Under the pieces are notes generated by a model that saw only the letters and a program-made list of their open reading frames with translations, had not been told where the DNA came from and ran no database searches. Source: Coriaria nepalensis (lineage: Eukaryota; Streptophyta; Magnoliopsida; Cucurbitales; Coriariaceae). Taken from it: 64,000 nt of DNA. Where the stretch lies: positions 15,001 to 79,000 of the forward strand of contig CP114490.1 in the NCBI GenBank assembly GCA_027186245.1, written 5' to 3'. Shown here one piece after another: positions 37,849 to 48,749 of the stretch; position 1 is the first letter of the stretch; every line of letters begins with the position of its first letter. A program made the position numbers and the translations under genes.

Positions 37849-38481
37849 TGTTATGCCTTATTTCGGGATAGGTTCAGAAACCGAGGCCGAACATGGTTAA
37901 CATGGTATAATTAAGGTTGAAGGGTTGCCAATCGGTCTAACGATGGGCGAATAAGAGGATTGGTCCCAAGATAGTATCGAAGCTGACGCCGGGTATTTCC
38001 CCACTCAGCTCAGACATAGACAGGTGTAGAGCTACTTACACTCAAGTGGGTGATGTGCCCCTAGTGTGTTAGGGTGAGGCGGCGCCGCTGTCAATCATAA
38101 ATATAATGGAGGAAGACCCTAACACTTGATAGGGAAGATGCGGAGCAATGAGAACTTGATACCTATATGATTATCTAGTTTGGTGTCCTATCCTGGTCCC
38201 CTATATTTGTCTCTCAATCTGATTCCCTCAACCAGATTCCACTGCCTTCAGCAGATATAAATATCCCTAAAAAAAGATAAGAGGTAATGTTATTTTGGTT
38301 TGAGAAAGAAACATCTCACTACTACTCCCATCTCTCAATTTATATAGAAAATTAACTAAAACACTAGAGTAATATTTATTGGTAACCCCCCAACCGTAAT
38401 TTATTATTACGTGCAGGTACCAATCTAAAAGCACAATATAAATATAAAATCCCTTTATAATACACAAAAATCCAGACAACA
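37849..38481 (+). repeat. Right LTR of gypsy element 2
   Basis: 633 bases, TGTTATGCC to ACAACA. The last about 140 bases (from 38345) differ from the left LTR far more than the rest and mostly as G to A. CATTT follows immediately. Confidence 0.93.
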
Positions 38482-38486
38482 CATTT

Positions 38487-38733
38487 CAACCCAAAATATA
38501 GTCTTTTATCCCTCAATGTACTTTGAACTACACATAAATTTTAATTTTGCCGCACAGGTCGCCTCCGTAAATGTAGTCAAAATTACTGCTCATTTATAGA
38601 CTTATAGGGTGTCTAATTATTATTCAGAAAAAAAAAAGTTGACGGATCATGTACTGCTGACGTGGCAGAATCAGGCAAAAAGATGCAAGATCTGGTTATA
38701 TATTTCGAACAGAAGTAGCTTCGCTACCTTGCA
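38487..38733 (+). promoter_or_regulatory. Upstream region of the O-fucosyltransferase-like gene
   Basis: 247 bases between the gypsy target-site duplication and the start codon. It holds a TGACGTGGCAG element near 38659 and a TATATATTTCG stretch near 38697. The retrotransposon therefore sits immediately next to this promoter. Confidence 0.4.
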
Positions 38734-41373
38734 ATGGCGTTTCACAGAGCTCCTCCTCCGGCCAGGGGATCGAGATCGAAATACCGATCTCCAATCTTCT
38801 TCCTTTCCGTCGCTCTTTCCGCCATCTTTCTTCTCTTCCTCCTCTCCTCTCTTATTTCCACTACCGATCGTTCTTCTCCATTCTCCTCCTCAAGGCCCCT
38901 TGAATACGTCCTCGCGTTGGCGAACCAGAATAACCGGAACCATCACCGCCGCACTTACAGCGGCGACGAGAAGTACTTGTATTGGGGTAATAGAGTCGAT
39001 TGCCCTGGAAAACACTGTGATTATTGCGCAGGGTTAGGTCATCAGGAGTCTAGCCTCAGGTGTGCGCTCGAGGAGTCCATGTTTCTTAACAGGTATACTT
39101 AGTTTCTCGATTCTTAGGTTTATTGTTTTGTCCTTTTTTTCATTTTTTTATTTTAAATTATTACTGAGAAAGCGATTAAGATGACGGATCTACACTATCT
39201 GTATAGAGATATTGCACTGCCGTGATCTGAGGTAAGATCTCATTTTTTGGGATGTAAATTTAGCTGTGTTTTCCCAAGCCTAGGTTAGTAAGTCACTATT
39301 TTAAGCTCCTTTAGCTCAATGAATTGTTTAAAGGATTCAGATATATATATATATATATTATTTCGAATCAGCGCTCGCTCTGAGTTATTTGATTTTAGTG
39401 TGCGAGAAGCATTGAGTCGATTATTGATTATACAGAATTATGTTTGTCTACTCTTTCTCGATGCAGAACATTTGTGATGCCTTCTAGAATGTGTATCAAC
39501 CCAATTCACAATAAAAAGGGGATTCTTCATCAGTCAGTTAATGCAAGTTCAGAGGAAAGGTTATTTGTTTAGGTTTCCCTTTTCTTTTTAAGGTCACGTT
39601 TATCTCAATCGGATAAAAAACCAAAGCTTTTTTAATTCAATTCCGTTATCTTTCAACAAGAATGGCCTTTTACTGTCGCAGTGACTTGGATTTTTCGTCC
39701 TTATAGGTGGGCATCTTGCTCTTGTTCTATGGAAGATTTATATGATGTTGATCTTATATCTGACTCTGTACCAGTAATCTTAGACAACTCAAAACAATGG
39801 TATCAAGTACAATCCACGAGTATGAAGTTGGGAGCCAGAGGAGTTGCCGATGTTGAAGGAGTTAGTCGTGTAGATCTAAAGCAGAAAAGTCAATATGTAA
39901 ATCTCTTGCTCATAAACCGAACTGCCAGCCCTCTTTCATGGTATATTAATAAATTTTTTTTTTTAACTATATTTACCCTTTTCTCACTGATGCACGCAAT
40001 GTGTTATCTGTAATTAATAGTTTTATGCTCTCTCACGTGCTCAAAATTGATTTAGCTCTGTATCACCAGTTACCCTATGGAATGGTCTTTGCATGTAATA
40101 GTGATTATGTTGAGTTTTGAAAGTCTTTCTCGTGGATTTTAATCATGATAACTATTCAGGTTTATGGAGTGCAAGGATAGAAAGAATCACAGTGCTATAC
40201 TGCTGCCACATAAATTTCTCCCTTCAATGGCCGCAAAGAAATTGAGAGACGCAGCAGACAAGGTCTCATGAAGCTTATTCCTTTGTTTTATCCTCTATGC
40301 TTTGGCATTACAACTCTTAACTTGCAGGAGATACATAATGCCTAAATACTTTCGCTTAAGAAGATCAAATTTTGTTTGATTGCTTTACTTCAATAGGTTT
40401 CAATTTTCTATATAGAAAAAGGGATAATAATAGGGAAAGAAGGAATTTTTTATTTTTCAGAAATAATATGCATATGACGATGTTAAAGGTGACCTGGTGG
40501 TTGATGAAAACCTCTTAGTAGGAGAAAGCGGTCCCACTTTTATGGCCGTCTGGCTCCTAGCTTGGGGAATCAAGGGTATTACCTAAGAGATGGGTTTATT
40601 TAAAACATTCAAAGCTTTTAGGGGTATTTTATATTCTTTTTTCAGTTTCATCTATGAATGCTTGTAGCATACAAGCTTAGAATCCATTTCTAGAAAGCAG
40701 TTGGTTTTGGGGTGTAATCTTGGCCTTTCTGATTTTTCATTCATTTTGTGAGTCAGACTGCCAAGTATATCTTTCTTCAATCATCCAATCCTGATCCAGT
40801 TTCTAATTATCAACAGATTAAGTACTTACTTGGTGATTATGATGCCATCCATGTTCGTCGTGGTGATATACTAAAGACAAGGAAGGACCGATATGGGGTT
40901 GAAAGAACCCTACATCCTCACCTGGACAGAGATACACATCCAGAGTTTATTCTCCGAAGAATTGAAAAATGGGTTCCACCCGGACGAACTCTTTTTATCG
41001 CTTCAAATGAGAAGACCCCAGGATTCTTTTCCCCGCTCTCTACCCGGTAAATTTCTCTGAAACATACTTGATTATCGAATCATCTAATTTTAAATTAGGG
41101 GTCATCTCTTTGCTATTTATTCAATGAGAACCCCATTTAATATGTTTAAGGTACGAGCTGGCATATTCTTCCAACTATAGTCGAATTATTGACCACGTAA
41201 TAGAGAACAACTATCAATTGTTCATGATTGAAAGACTTATCTTGATGGGGGCAAATACATACATTAAAACATACAAGGAAGAAGATACAGATCGTAGTCT
41301 TACTGATGACCCGAAGAAGAACACGAAGATATGGCAGATACCCATCTATACTTCTGATGAAGAAACAGGCTGA
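38734..41373 (+). CDS. O-fucosyltransferase-like type II membrane protein (SUB1-related family)
   Basis: Predicted Golgi glycosyltransferase-like protein. Six exons join in phase: 38734-39092, 39467-39559, 39707-39940, 40160-40262, 40817-41046, 41151-41373 (413 aa). A basic N-terminus is followed by a single hydrophobic anchor at about residues 20-42. The lumenal part opens with YLYWGNRVDCPGKHCDYCAG. It includes VEGVSRVDL, LLLINRTASPLSW and AIHVRRGD at 273-280, the HxRRGD-type motif that contacts GDP-fucose in O-fucosyltransferases. The region near 345 (FIASNEKTPGFFSPL) matches the second sugar-nucleotide loop. Arabidopsis relatives are annotated as O-fucosyltransferase-like or calcium-binding (SUB1); this assignment is from memory. 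Acceptor and substrate are unknown. Confidence 0.88.
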
Positions 41374-42905
41374 CTAAATTCAATCCAGGTAAAAAGCAAT
41401 ACGAAAATCCTACACCTCTCTACACGACACAGTGAAGAACTTGAGACGGAAAAACAAAGTCAAAAGGCTAGAAGACGAGAAGAAGTTGACTGCTTGGGGC
41501 ACGATTGTAAATTTTGGTGCAAATAGCATGCTCATTTGTATATATCTGTGTATAATGGTAGAGATTAAATTTAGATAAATTTTAAAGAAAGTGAAATAAA
41601 TTGATAATTATTTATATTATATTATATTATTTATTGATTAATTTATTTAAAATTTATTTAATTTTGATGTCCGTATTTTTTTTAGTGTATGTTTCTTTAA
41701 CCAAATTTCCTTACGAGGAAAGTTACCTATTTATTGCATAGCAATCTTGCAGATTGTTTTGGACCATTTTGTATAATAATTTCTGAAGTAGGGAGTCCAT
41801 GTGATTAATTGATAAATTGGGCGTGCAAAAGCTTCTGAATCTTTACCTTCCTCGTCCAGATCACTGTTTATATTCAGCCACCATGATTCCAGCTCGGGGT
41901 CTAATCAAGGGTCGCGATCATCCCACGTCGTTTACCTGCCACCCTCTTAAACGAAAGGAAAATGGGTGGGTCCTCCGGCACAAAGTCGGCCGCTCACGTA
42001 GCCACCTGGAAAGAAAGAAAAACTCTGGAAAGAATCTCGCACGTGCTACGGACCCATTAGCAGCTGATGGCACGTGTGAAGAACTACATAAATGGTAGAG
42101 AAATATCACTCTGTAATTTAGCCGAGAAGACGATAAGCGGAGGATATTTTTCAAATTGGGCGCCGGAATATTTTTTTCCTACTTTCCAGGTTTGAATTTA
42201 ATTGAAGTAGGAAGATGAAAACTATATCATGGACGAAATCGAATATTGATTATCTGTTTTCGTTTTGATATACCTCTTTGCTTCTTCAAGTTTTGAGGCG
42301 AATGTCTGTATTTTTCTTTTTCTCTTGGCGAAAAATGGTTCATCTAACATCAGAGCTTCTGTTTGGCTGGCGAAGATATGGAGTTAACACATGAAGAATT
42401 TTGGAGTGCGAGGTCTCATTTCTGCTGCGTCTTTTACACGTTTTTCTATTGAAGATTCAATTTCGTTCGGCCGTATGCTCTCTCTTTTTTTTTTTTCTTT
42501 TCCTAGTCTAAGAAAAACTAAGGGTTTCTTTTTCTGTGCTGTAATCTTTCCAAATTATCGTCTTTTGTGTTTCTAGGATTTTCTGAGTAACCAAACAGAG
42601 CATCAGGATTCCCCTTAGGAGGTTTCTGATGAGATCTTAGTACTTAGTACTGTTGCTGACTGGATTTTAGTTCCTACCCAAACTTAGATTAGTTTAATTT
42701 TCTAGCTACTATAGCTCTATGCTGATGACTAATTTTTTACCTTTTGATGCACTTCTGTTCTATATTTGAAAATATATTTAGCCAGCACTTTCGCTTCTTT
42801 AATCTTCTGCTCTGTATATTCTCGGTTGTCTGTATATACTCGGTTGCTTTATATCACCTATAAAAGCAATGAGCGTTTGCATGATTGTAGTTAACATATT
42901 TTCAG
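41374..42905. other. 3' flank of the fucosyltransferase-like gene, then promoter/5' UTR of the phosphatase gene
   Basis: Bases 41374-41700 are AT-rich 3' flank. From about 41810 the sequence is less AT-rich and has CACGTGT elements near 42071. Bases 42170-42905 probably contain a 5'-UTR exon and intron: a GCGAG|GTCTCA donor-like site near 42410 and the acceptor TTTTCAG ending at 42905. No protein is supported here. Confidence 0.45.
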
Positions 42906-42953
42906 GAGAAACTCAATCCAGGATTAAGCAGTCTTAATTGCTTGTGTTCTGTC

Positions 42954-44719
42954 ATGCCTTACCTTGTCCGTGAGAATCTATTCATTGGAAACATCGGCGA
43001 CGCAGCTGAGGTTCTCCAAAATGGTAGCACAGAGATCACACATATCCTATCAGTTCTTAGTTCTGCTTCAATATCATTTTTTTCGGAATGGCGCTCTGGC
43101 CTGATAATCCCTGCAAAAGAAATTAAGAAGGTTTATGTAGGTGGGGCAGATAGTGGTTCACCTTCTAAGGATGATTCTGTTAATGGGTCAAAGAGTTCTT
43201 TGTCACCCGATAAGCTTTTATATTCATTAGAACATGCTGGAAAAGATCTGAAACTGGTGAGAATGGCCGTGACGATAAGAGATATGGAGAGTGAGGATTT
43301 GTTGGATTATCTGGATGTGTGTTTTGACTTCATTGATTGGAGCAGAAAAGAGGGCTCTGTCTTGGTGCATTGCTTTGCTGGAGTATCAAGAAGGTATGGC
43401 ATGATTCTCCTTGTAATCTTAAATACTCCTCATAAACGTAGAAAATCTAATATATAAGGCGCATATTGTAATAAAAGTTATAGTGTTTAGATTCTCAAGT
43501 TTTAAGGCTTTACACCTTTTTTTTGCTTGTTTTTGTTGCAGTGCAGCTGTCATCACGGCATATCTTATGAGGACTGAACATCTGTCTCTAGAAGGTGTGA
43601 ACAAATTATTATTTGTTTGAAGTATTTCAGTCAGAGATTTGTTGTATGTCTCTTGCTTATATCTTTTATTTAGACATTCTCTTGCTTATATCTTTTATTT
43701 AGACATTCTTCTCCCCTTTTTGTCCTCGTGATATTGAATATGCTCGACATGTTTTTTTATTTATGTTTTTGAATTCTCATTTTGATTTTTACCTCTGGAT
43801 TCTTGCAGATGCACTGGGATCTCTAAAGCAAAGCTGTGAGTTTGTCTGCCCTAATGATGGTTTTCTAGAGCAGGTGATCCCAGTCAATTATATATCAGTT
43901 ATTTAGTATTATAGCACAAAATGATGCTCATAAGTGATATCAGATCATAAACCAACAAGATTTTTTCTGATTATCTTTATCCTCTTCAGCTTAAGTTATT
44001 TGAGGAAATGGGTTTCAAGGTTGATTATGCCAGTCCAGCATATAAGCGATTTCGTCTCAGGATATTGGGTACATTCTTGTCCATTTCTACTCTCCCTCCC
44101 CCCTTGATTACTGAATAGTACTTGTGTTTGTGAAACTTTCCTGTTTCCAGGTGAGTATTATAACCGTGGGGAGAAAATAGACAGCTCAAAATTCCGGGCA
44201 GATCCAGGCTTGTCCATTGAGGCAAATCCAGAAACAGAATCAGCTCAACAAGTGGGAAAATCTTGTACTTGTGCATACCGCTGTAAGAAATGCCGGAGAA
44301 TCGTTGCACTGCAGGATAATGTGGTGGATCATCTTCCTGGAGAGGGAGAGGCATCTTTTGAGTGGCGGAAGAGAAAAAGCGGTAACCCCTTTAACAAGTC
44401 TGAGGAGTCTGAATGTTCATCCGTTTTTGTAGAGCCCCTTCGCTGGATGACAGCTGGTAATGCATGTCAACTCCTTTTGTTTTGATTTTTTTGGTGGAAA
44501 GTCTAAGCTTTTCGTTTATTGAATTATTTAAAGTTCATTAGTTTGTGCTCTTATCTCTTCTTAGTTGAAGAAGGTGGTCTGGAGGGTAAGTTGGCTTGTG
44601 CTCATTGTGAAGCTCGATTGGGCTACTTCAATTGGTCGGGCATACAATGCAGTTGTGGGAGCTGGATCACCCCTGCCTTCCAGCTTCATAAATGCCGAGT
44701 CGACTTAAGCACCGTCTAA
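42954..44719 (+). CDS. Dual-specificity protein phosphatase with C-terminal zinc-binding region (DUSP12/YVH1-like)
   Basis: Removes phosphate from Tyr and Ser/Thr residues; YVH1/DUSP12 relatives also act in ribosome maturation. Six exons join in phase: 42954-43393, 43542-43594, 43809-43873, 43990-44068, 44151-44456, 44565-44719 (365 aa). The start is the first in-frame ATG after the 5'-UTR acceptor at 42905 and gives MPYLVRENLFIGNIGDA, the usual N-terminus. The catalytic loop HCFAGVSRS (Cys140, Arg146) is intact and split by intron 1. An extra Gly/Ser-rich insert (about 62-85) separates the first strands. The tail has CTCAYRCKKC, then CAHCEARLGYFNW and CSCGSWITPAFQLHKC, the YVH1-type zinc-binding cysteines. 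A related plant group is called 'probable inactive', but this copy keeps its nucleophile. Confidence 0.93.
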
Positions 44720-45921
44720 GTCTTTCTGGTACACTAAGCAAATGGTAAAAAGTAAAATCCCAGCATAGAAGAGGGCAAACTGATAACACCCGTTGCTATA
44801 TAGTGATTGTATCTTTGATACCACTTCGACAAGATGTGATTCTTGCCTGTTGGAGAAAAAAGAAAGAGGAGGGTTTTTTTTTTCTTTTCTTTTCTTCTTA
44901 GTGAGATGCAGAGAATGATGGGGAGTGAATAATACAGCCTTTGATTTTTCGTTCCTTCCCCCCTCTTCCTCGTTTGGATGTGTGTCAAACATGTGAACAC
45001 AGATTCACATAATGGGGCTCGAAGTCTGACATTCTATTAATGTTCTTTCTTTCTCTTAACAACCTGACATGAGTAAAGCTCCAACGTACAGAGAGACGCA
45101 AAAACCAAAAAGAAAAAGAAAAAAAAGCATAAAAAGGGACTAGATAGATTTCTCGAAAACATTTTGCGATGGATCTAATGAGATTGAGTTTCAAGAAGAA
45201 TACCTGTGGCCGCTTTTATATCATTTGCGGCATGTAAAAGTGCCTATCTTGCTGAGTTACTGTCAAATCCCATAGAAACCGGTGTAGCAATAGAGTTACC
45301 CGGCAGGCGGCTGTGTGGGAGCTGGTGATATGGCAGAAGGATAGTTTCTCTGAAACCAAAGATATCAGTTAACTGGTGCTGCTGGATGAAGTCAAATGTT
45401 CTATCCTGAAGTATATCAAGTGGCAGATTCAAAGCATTAGGCAAAAATGTACATACCTCGGGTTGGTGAGATGCAGGGAATGATACGTTTTCCCCAACAT
45501 CTCTTGATGGTGCCTGCCGGTGTAGGAGTTCCCAGAAAGGGCCAATAAAACTGTGGAAGACTGCAAAATTTGAGACATTTTCTCTTCCGACTTTAATAAA
45601 CGCATTTTCGACCACATTGCCAAACTTCAAACTTCAGTTTGATAAACAAATGAAAATTTTTAACAAACAACAATAGGTGTCGAAGCTTATTATTTTGTAG
45701 ATCATAATGCTTGATTTATAGAATTTAGTGTACATACATATACGATTTAATTGGTAACTCCTCTAAACATACAACTTTAATTGCTGATGTTCAGCAAAGT
45801 AAAATACAACTAATTACTACTCTATATTATCAGCTGCAAAATTACATGTTCGATACATTTATATCTTCATATATATATATATATACAGTGATTTTCTAAC
45901 TCAATTAGCTACCTAGTAGCA
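44720..45921. other. Convergent 3' region between phosphatase and F-box genes
   Basis: Contains the 3' UTRs of two convergent genes, a (CTTTT)-like run near 44880-44900, the unexplained minus-strand ORF at 45244-45630, and a (TA) run near 45872-45888. Confidence 0.4.
45244..45630 (-). CDS. Unrecognised 128-codon ORF
   Basis: Open from ATG at 45630 to the stop at 45244 with mixed, protein-like composition (motifs such as FGNVVENAFIKVGRENV and LPLDILQDRTFDFIQQHQL). I recognise no family. A donor-like GAG|GTATGT sits inside it near 45456, so it could instead be a spliced transcript, a gene fragment or the extended 3' UTR of the F-box gene 290 bases upstream on the same strand. Treat it as hypothetical. 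Confidence 0.2.
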   Translation of the reverse strand: MKFGNVVENAFIKVGRENVSNFAVFHSFIGPFWELLHRQAPSRDVGENVSFPASHQPEVCTFLPNALNLPLDILQDRTFDFIQQHQLTDIFGFRETILLPYHQLPHSRLPGNSIATPVSMGFDSNSAR

Positions 45922-47803
45922 TCATTCAAAATCTTGACTGGGCCAGAGATGCTTCCACCTTGTAATTTCCTCCTCACTGTCAATTTTTCGAATCCCTCCA
46001 TAAAATCCGTCTGCTTCATTTCCTTCTTCTTTATGCTCCTTTTGGTTTATCACCATCCTTCTCCACCGTGAATCCGGAGTATACTGATTGAACTCCAATA
46101 TCACATTATCTATCAAACAGAAAAGATAGAACTAGGTATGAGCCATATCTACATATAGTAGTATACATAAAAAAAATTGCAGACTAACATCTTCCCGAAA
46201 ATTTTCCAACTAAGAAGATTTTATTTCTTACCATGGAAGCTACAACAGCAGCGGTTTGTGTCCCGGCTGCATCCATCAAGGTGTCCCACCACACCGTACC
46301 ACCAACCTAAAAATAATGCAACAATCGAACTTGTTACAGGTTACTATTTATTTTCTACTGATGAGATTTATATACAAGACCATAATTTTTAAGTAGGGTT
46401 AATTAAGAAGCAATACCATATGGAAATTCTTCATTTCTTCTCCATTGAATCTCGATGTGATCACCGGGTTTTAGCTCATTTAAGTTGTTGGAGATATGAA
46501 GAACATGTGGAGGAGTGTCGACCGGCAAGGTCCTTAACCGGTCCCACTTTATATTTTTTTCAGTTGACTGTCTCTCGAGGGGTGAATATCTAAACGAATG
46601 AAAAAGACTTCAATTTTAGTTTCTCAAAACCTCTATATCAATGAATGGGATTTTTTTTTTCTTTGTGTGTGTTCTGGCTAACATAACCAATTGCATAATA
46701 TATTTTTCTCCGACCTTCAAATTTATACACACAAAAGGCACCAAATGTATTAGCAAATGTTGATAAAAACCATCTTATCACTTGCCCCATCTCCTAAACA
46801 TACCTTAAGAGGTAACTATTCAAACTTTTCTAGTTTTGTCTCAATTTTACAACAATGCAACCAAATTTTTCTAAAGAAAATCAAATTGAGAAAGCTCATG
46901 CGTGGAACCATATTTTTATGTATATGAAGATGATAATCTCTTCCGAAAAGGTGTACCTTGCTTGAAAGGTGTCGGTCCGACGATCATAGCAAACATGAGC
47001 GTCATAACATGACAACATAAAACCGGCATGGCCATTCTGCAATACAAACACGAAAAATAATCGCTAAAAGATTATTCAACTATATATATATACCCCAAAC
47101 AAGGGAAGAAAATACACCAAACCTCTCGATTATAGACTTGAGCCGGGAACCAAATCAAGCTGTTCTCGAGAGAAAGATACCAAGCCTTGAGTGACTCAAC
47201 CTCTAAAGAACATGATCTAACATTGTTTTTATTACTTCTTAAGTTTGGTCTAATCAATGAAAGAAACCACCCACAAAAGGACTCAGTTAAATTTGATTTA
47301 TTTGGGCCTTGAACTTGCAAGAGGCCGGTCGGCCTCTTCCAGGCAGGATAAGCAATATGCAAAGGCCATGCTTGATTAGCACTATCACCATTAATCACCT
47401 TACCCCATTTCTCATTCACGTGTTTTTCCCATAAAAGATCACTTTTGCATTTGTCCCTCAAGTATCTACAGACAGCTGACATGTTACACAACCCGGAAGG
47501 TGAAAGGCGTTCAAGAATAGATTCCAAAACTAATTCGGGCAAATCCAAGAGGGGGTTTGGGTTTTTGATCTCCTCTTTCTCTTTTTCATCTTCCACTTTT
47601 TTCTCTGTAATATTTGCACCTAACTTGATCATCTTCTTCTTCAATGGGGCGATGAATAGTGTTGGAAAGGAAAAGCAGCTTGAAATCAAAGCAAGCCACG
47701 TACTTTTCTGAAACCAAGATGAAATGATCATTCTTATTTCATCCTCATCCCATGGCTTGGAAAGAAGGATGAAGGAAAAGAAAGATAATATGAAGTAAAG
47801 CAT
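45922..47803 (-). CDS. F-box protein (At2g26850/At2g41170-like)
   Basis: Probable substrate-recognition subunit of an SCF ubiquitin ligase. Five exons in transcription order join in phase: 47803-47123, 47036-46957, 46589-46417, 46306-46232, 46109-45922 (398 aa). The first 17 residues are strongly hydrophobic ([17 protein letters not shown]). The F-box is at about residues 84-128 ([16 protein letters not shown] to LLWEKH). The rest is a family-specific domain rich in Trp: [63 protein letters not shown], and an end at [20 protein letters not shown] box (CTATAAAT, minus strand) lies at 47927-47934, about 125 bases upstream. The target protein is unknown. Confidence 0.92.
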
Positions 47804-47926
47804 ACTGATTGGGTTTTGAGTTGTGTTTTTTTTAGCTGAGTATCAAATGAAAAAGAGGAAGAAGATGAAAGGCAAAATAAAAGTAAGGGACCCAATTGCA
47901 AGAGAAGTGATGGGAGAAATGGCACC

Positions 47927-47934
47927 ATTTATAG
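47927..47934 (-). promoter_or_regulatory. TATA box of the F-box gene
   Basis: CTATAAAT on the minus strand, 124 bases upstream of the start codon. It is the only strong TATA in the 200 bases before the gene. Confidence 0.55.
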
Positions 47935-48109
47935 AAGGCTTAAGAGTTGTTTGACAAAGATAAACTTGATTCCGGACTTCTATGTTTCTTACCAATAGAA
48001 GTTGAGGGTGCGTTCTTGTCAATAACTAGTTAGGAGTGGGACTACACAAAAGAAAGGAGAAAAAAAAGGAAAAATTAATGTGCACACGATAAGTTCAGAG
48101 CATATTTAA

Positions 48110-48225
48110 ATGTGTAATTATATTATTATATTAATAAAGTATAATAAGATATATTTATATATATATAAATTATTAAAATTATAATAAGTAATTATAATAA
48201 TAAAATATTATAGTATCATTTTTTT
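48110..48225 (-). repeat. Probable 3' LTR of the old copia element
   Basis: It shares TATATTATTATATTAATAAA and the following TATAATAA...TATATATA...AAATTATTAAAA order with 52945-53060. It starts directly after the RNase H C-terminal coding remnant. Confidence 0.5.
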
Positions 48226-48259
48226 TAAGTGAAATACGGGTATTTATAGTGAATTTGGA

Positions 48260-48719
48260 CTATAAAAACTGAAACTTGGTATGAGAAAGTCTCTTAATAA
48301 GAGTATTCGTAATTTGGTCGGCAGTGGATAAGTGGCAAATAACGAGTTGATGTTTTGAGACTAGATCACATAAAAAATGAATATCAATCTCAATATGTTT
48401 GGTGCGATGATGAAAAATTGGATTGGCAGCTAAATAAGTAGCATCAATATTGTCGCACCAAAATGTGGGAGGGCTAAGAGATTGATATGAAACTCGATGA
48501 GCAAAAGAATGAGAGCCAATGAAGTTCAGAGGCAACCAAAGCAACAACCCGATATTTGGATTCAGTGCTTGAGCATGAAATTGTCTGTTGTTTCTTAGAG
48601 ACCCAACTAATAAGGATTGAGCCAAGGAAAATACAAAAGCTTGTCATTAATTTCCGGTTATCCGGACAACCATCCCAATCGGCATCAGAAAAAACCTCTA
48701 GAGTAAGAGAGCTAGACAT
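48260..48719 (-). pseudogene. Copia RNase H remnant
   Basis: Two overlapping frames carry consecutive parts. 48719-48474 has LEVFSDADWDGCPDNRKLMTS and the SSTESKYRVVA segment. 48625-48260 has TKHIEIDIHFLCDLVSKHQL and HLSTADQITNTLIKRL. The change of frame in the overlap shows a frameshift. Confidence 0.85.
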
Positions 48720-48749
48720 GTGAATGTAAAGCTTATGAGAGACAATACC

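Larger units (their letters stand above)
27990..38486 (+). mobile_element. Complete but inactive Ty3/gypsy element of the Tat lineage, with CATTT target-site duplication
   Basis: LTRs at 27995-28619 and 37849-38481 are flanked by CATTT (27990-27994 and 38482-38486), so both insertion edges are preserved. Order inside: primer-binding site, gag, aspartic protease, reverse transcriptase, RNase H, a second archaeal-type RNase H, integrase, a 64-bp tandem array and an antisense ORF. The second RNase H and the antisense ORF place it in the Tat group. Many in-frame stops and frameshifts break every gene. G runs at about 30257-30269 and 37121-37132 are slippage-prone. Confidence 0.95.
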
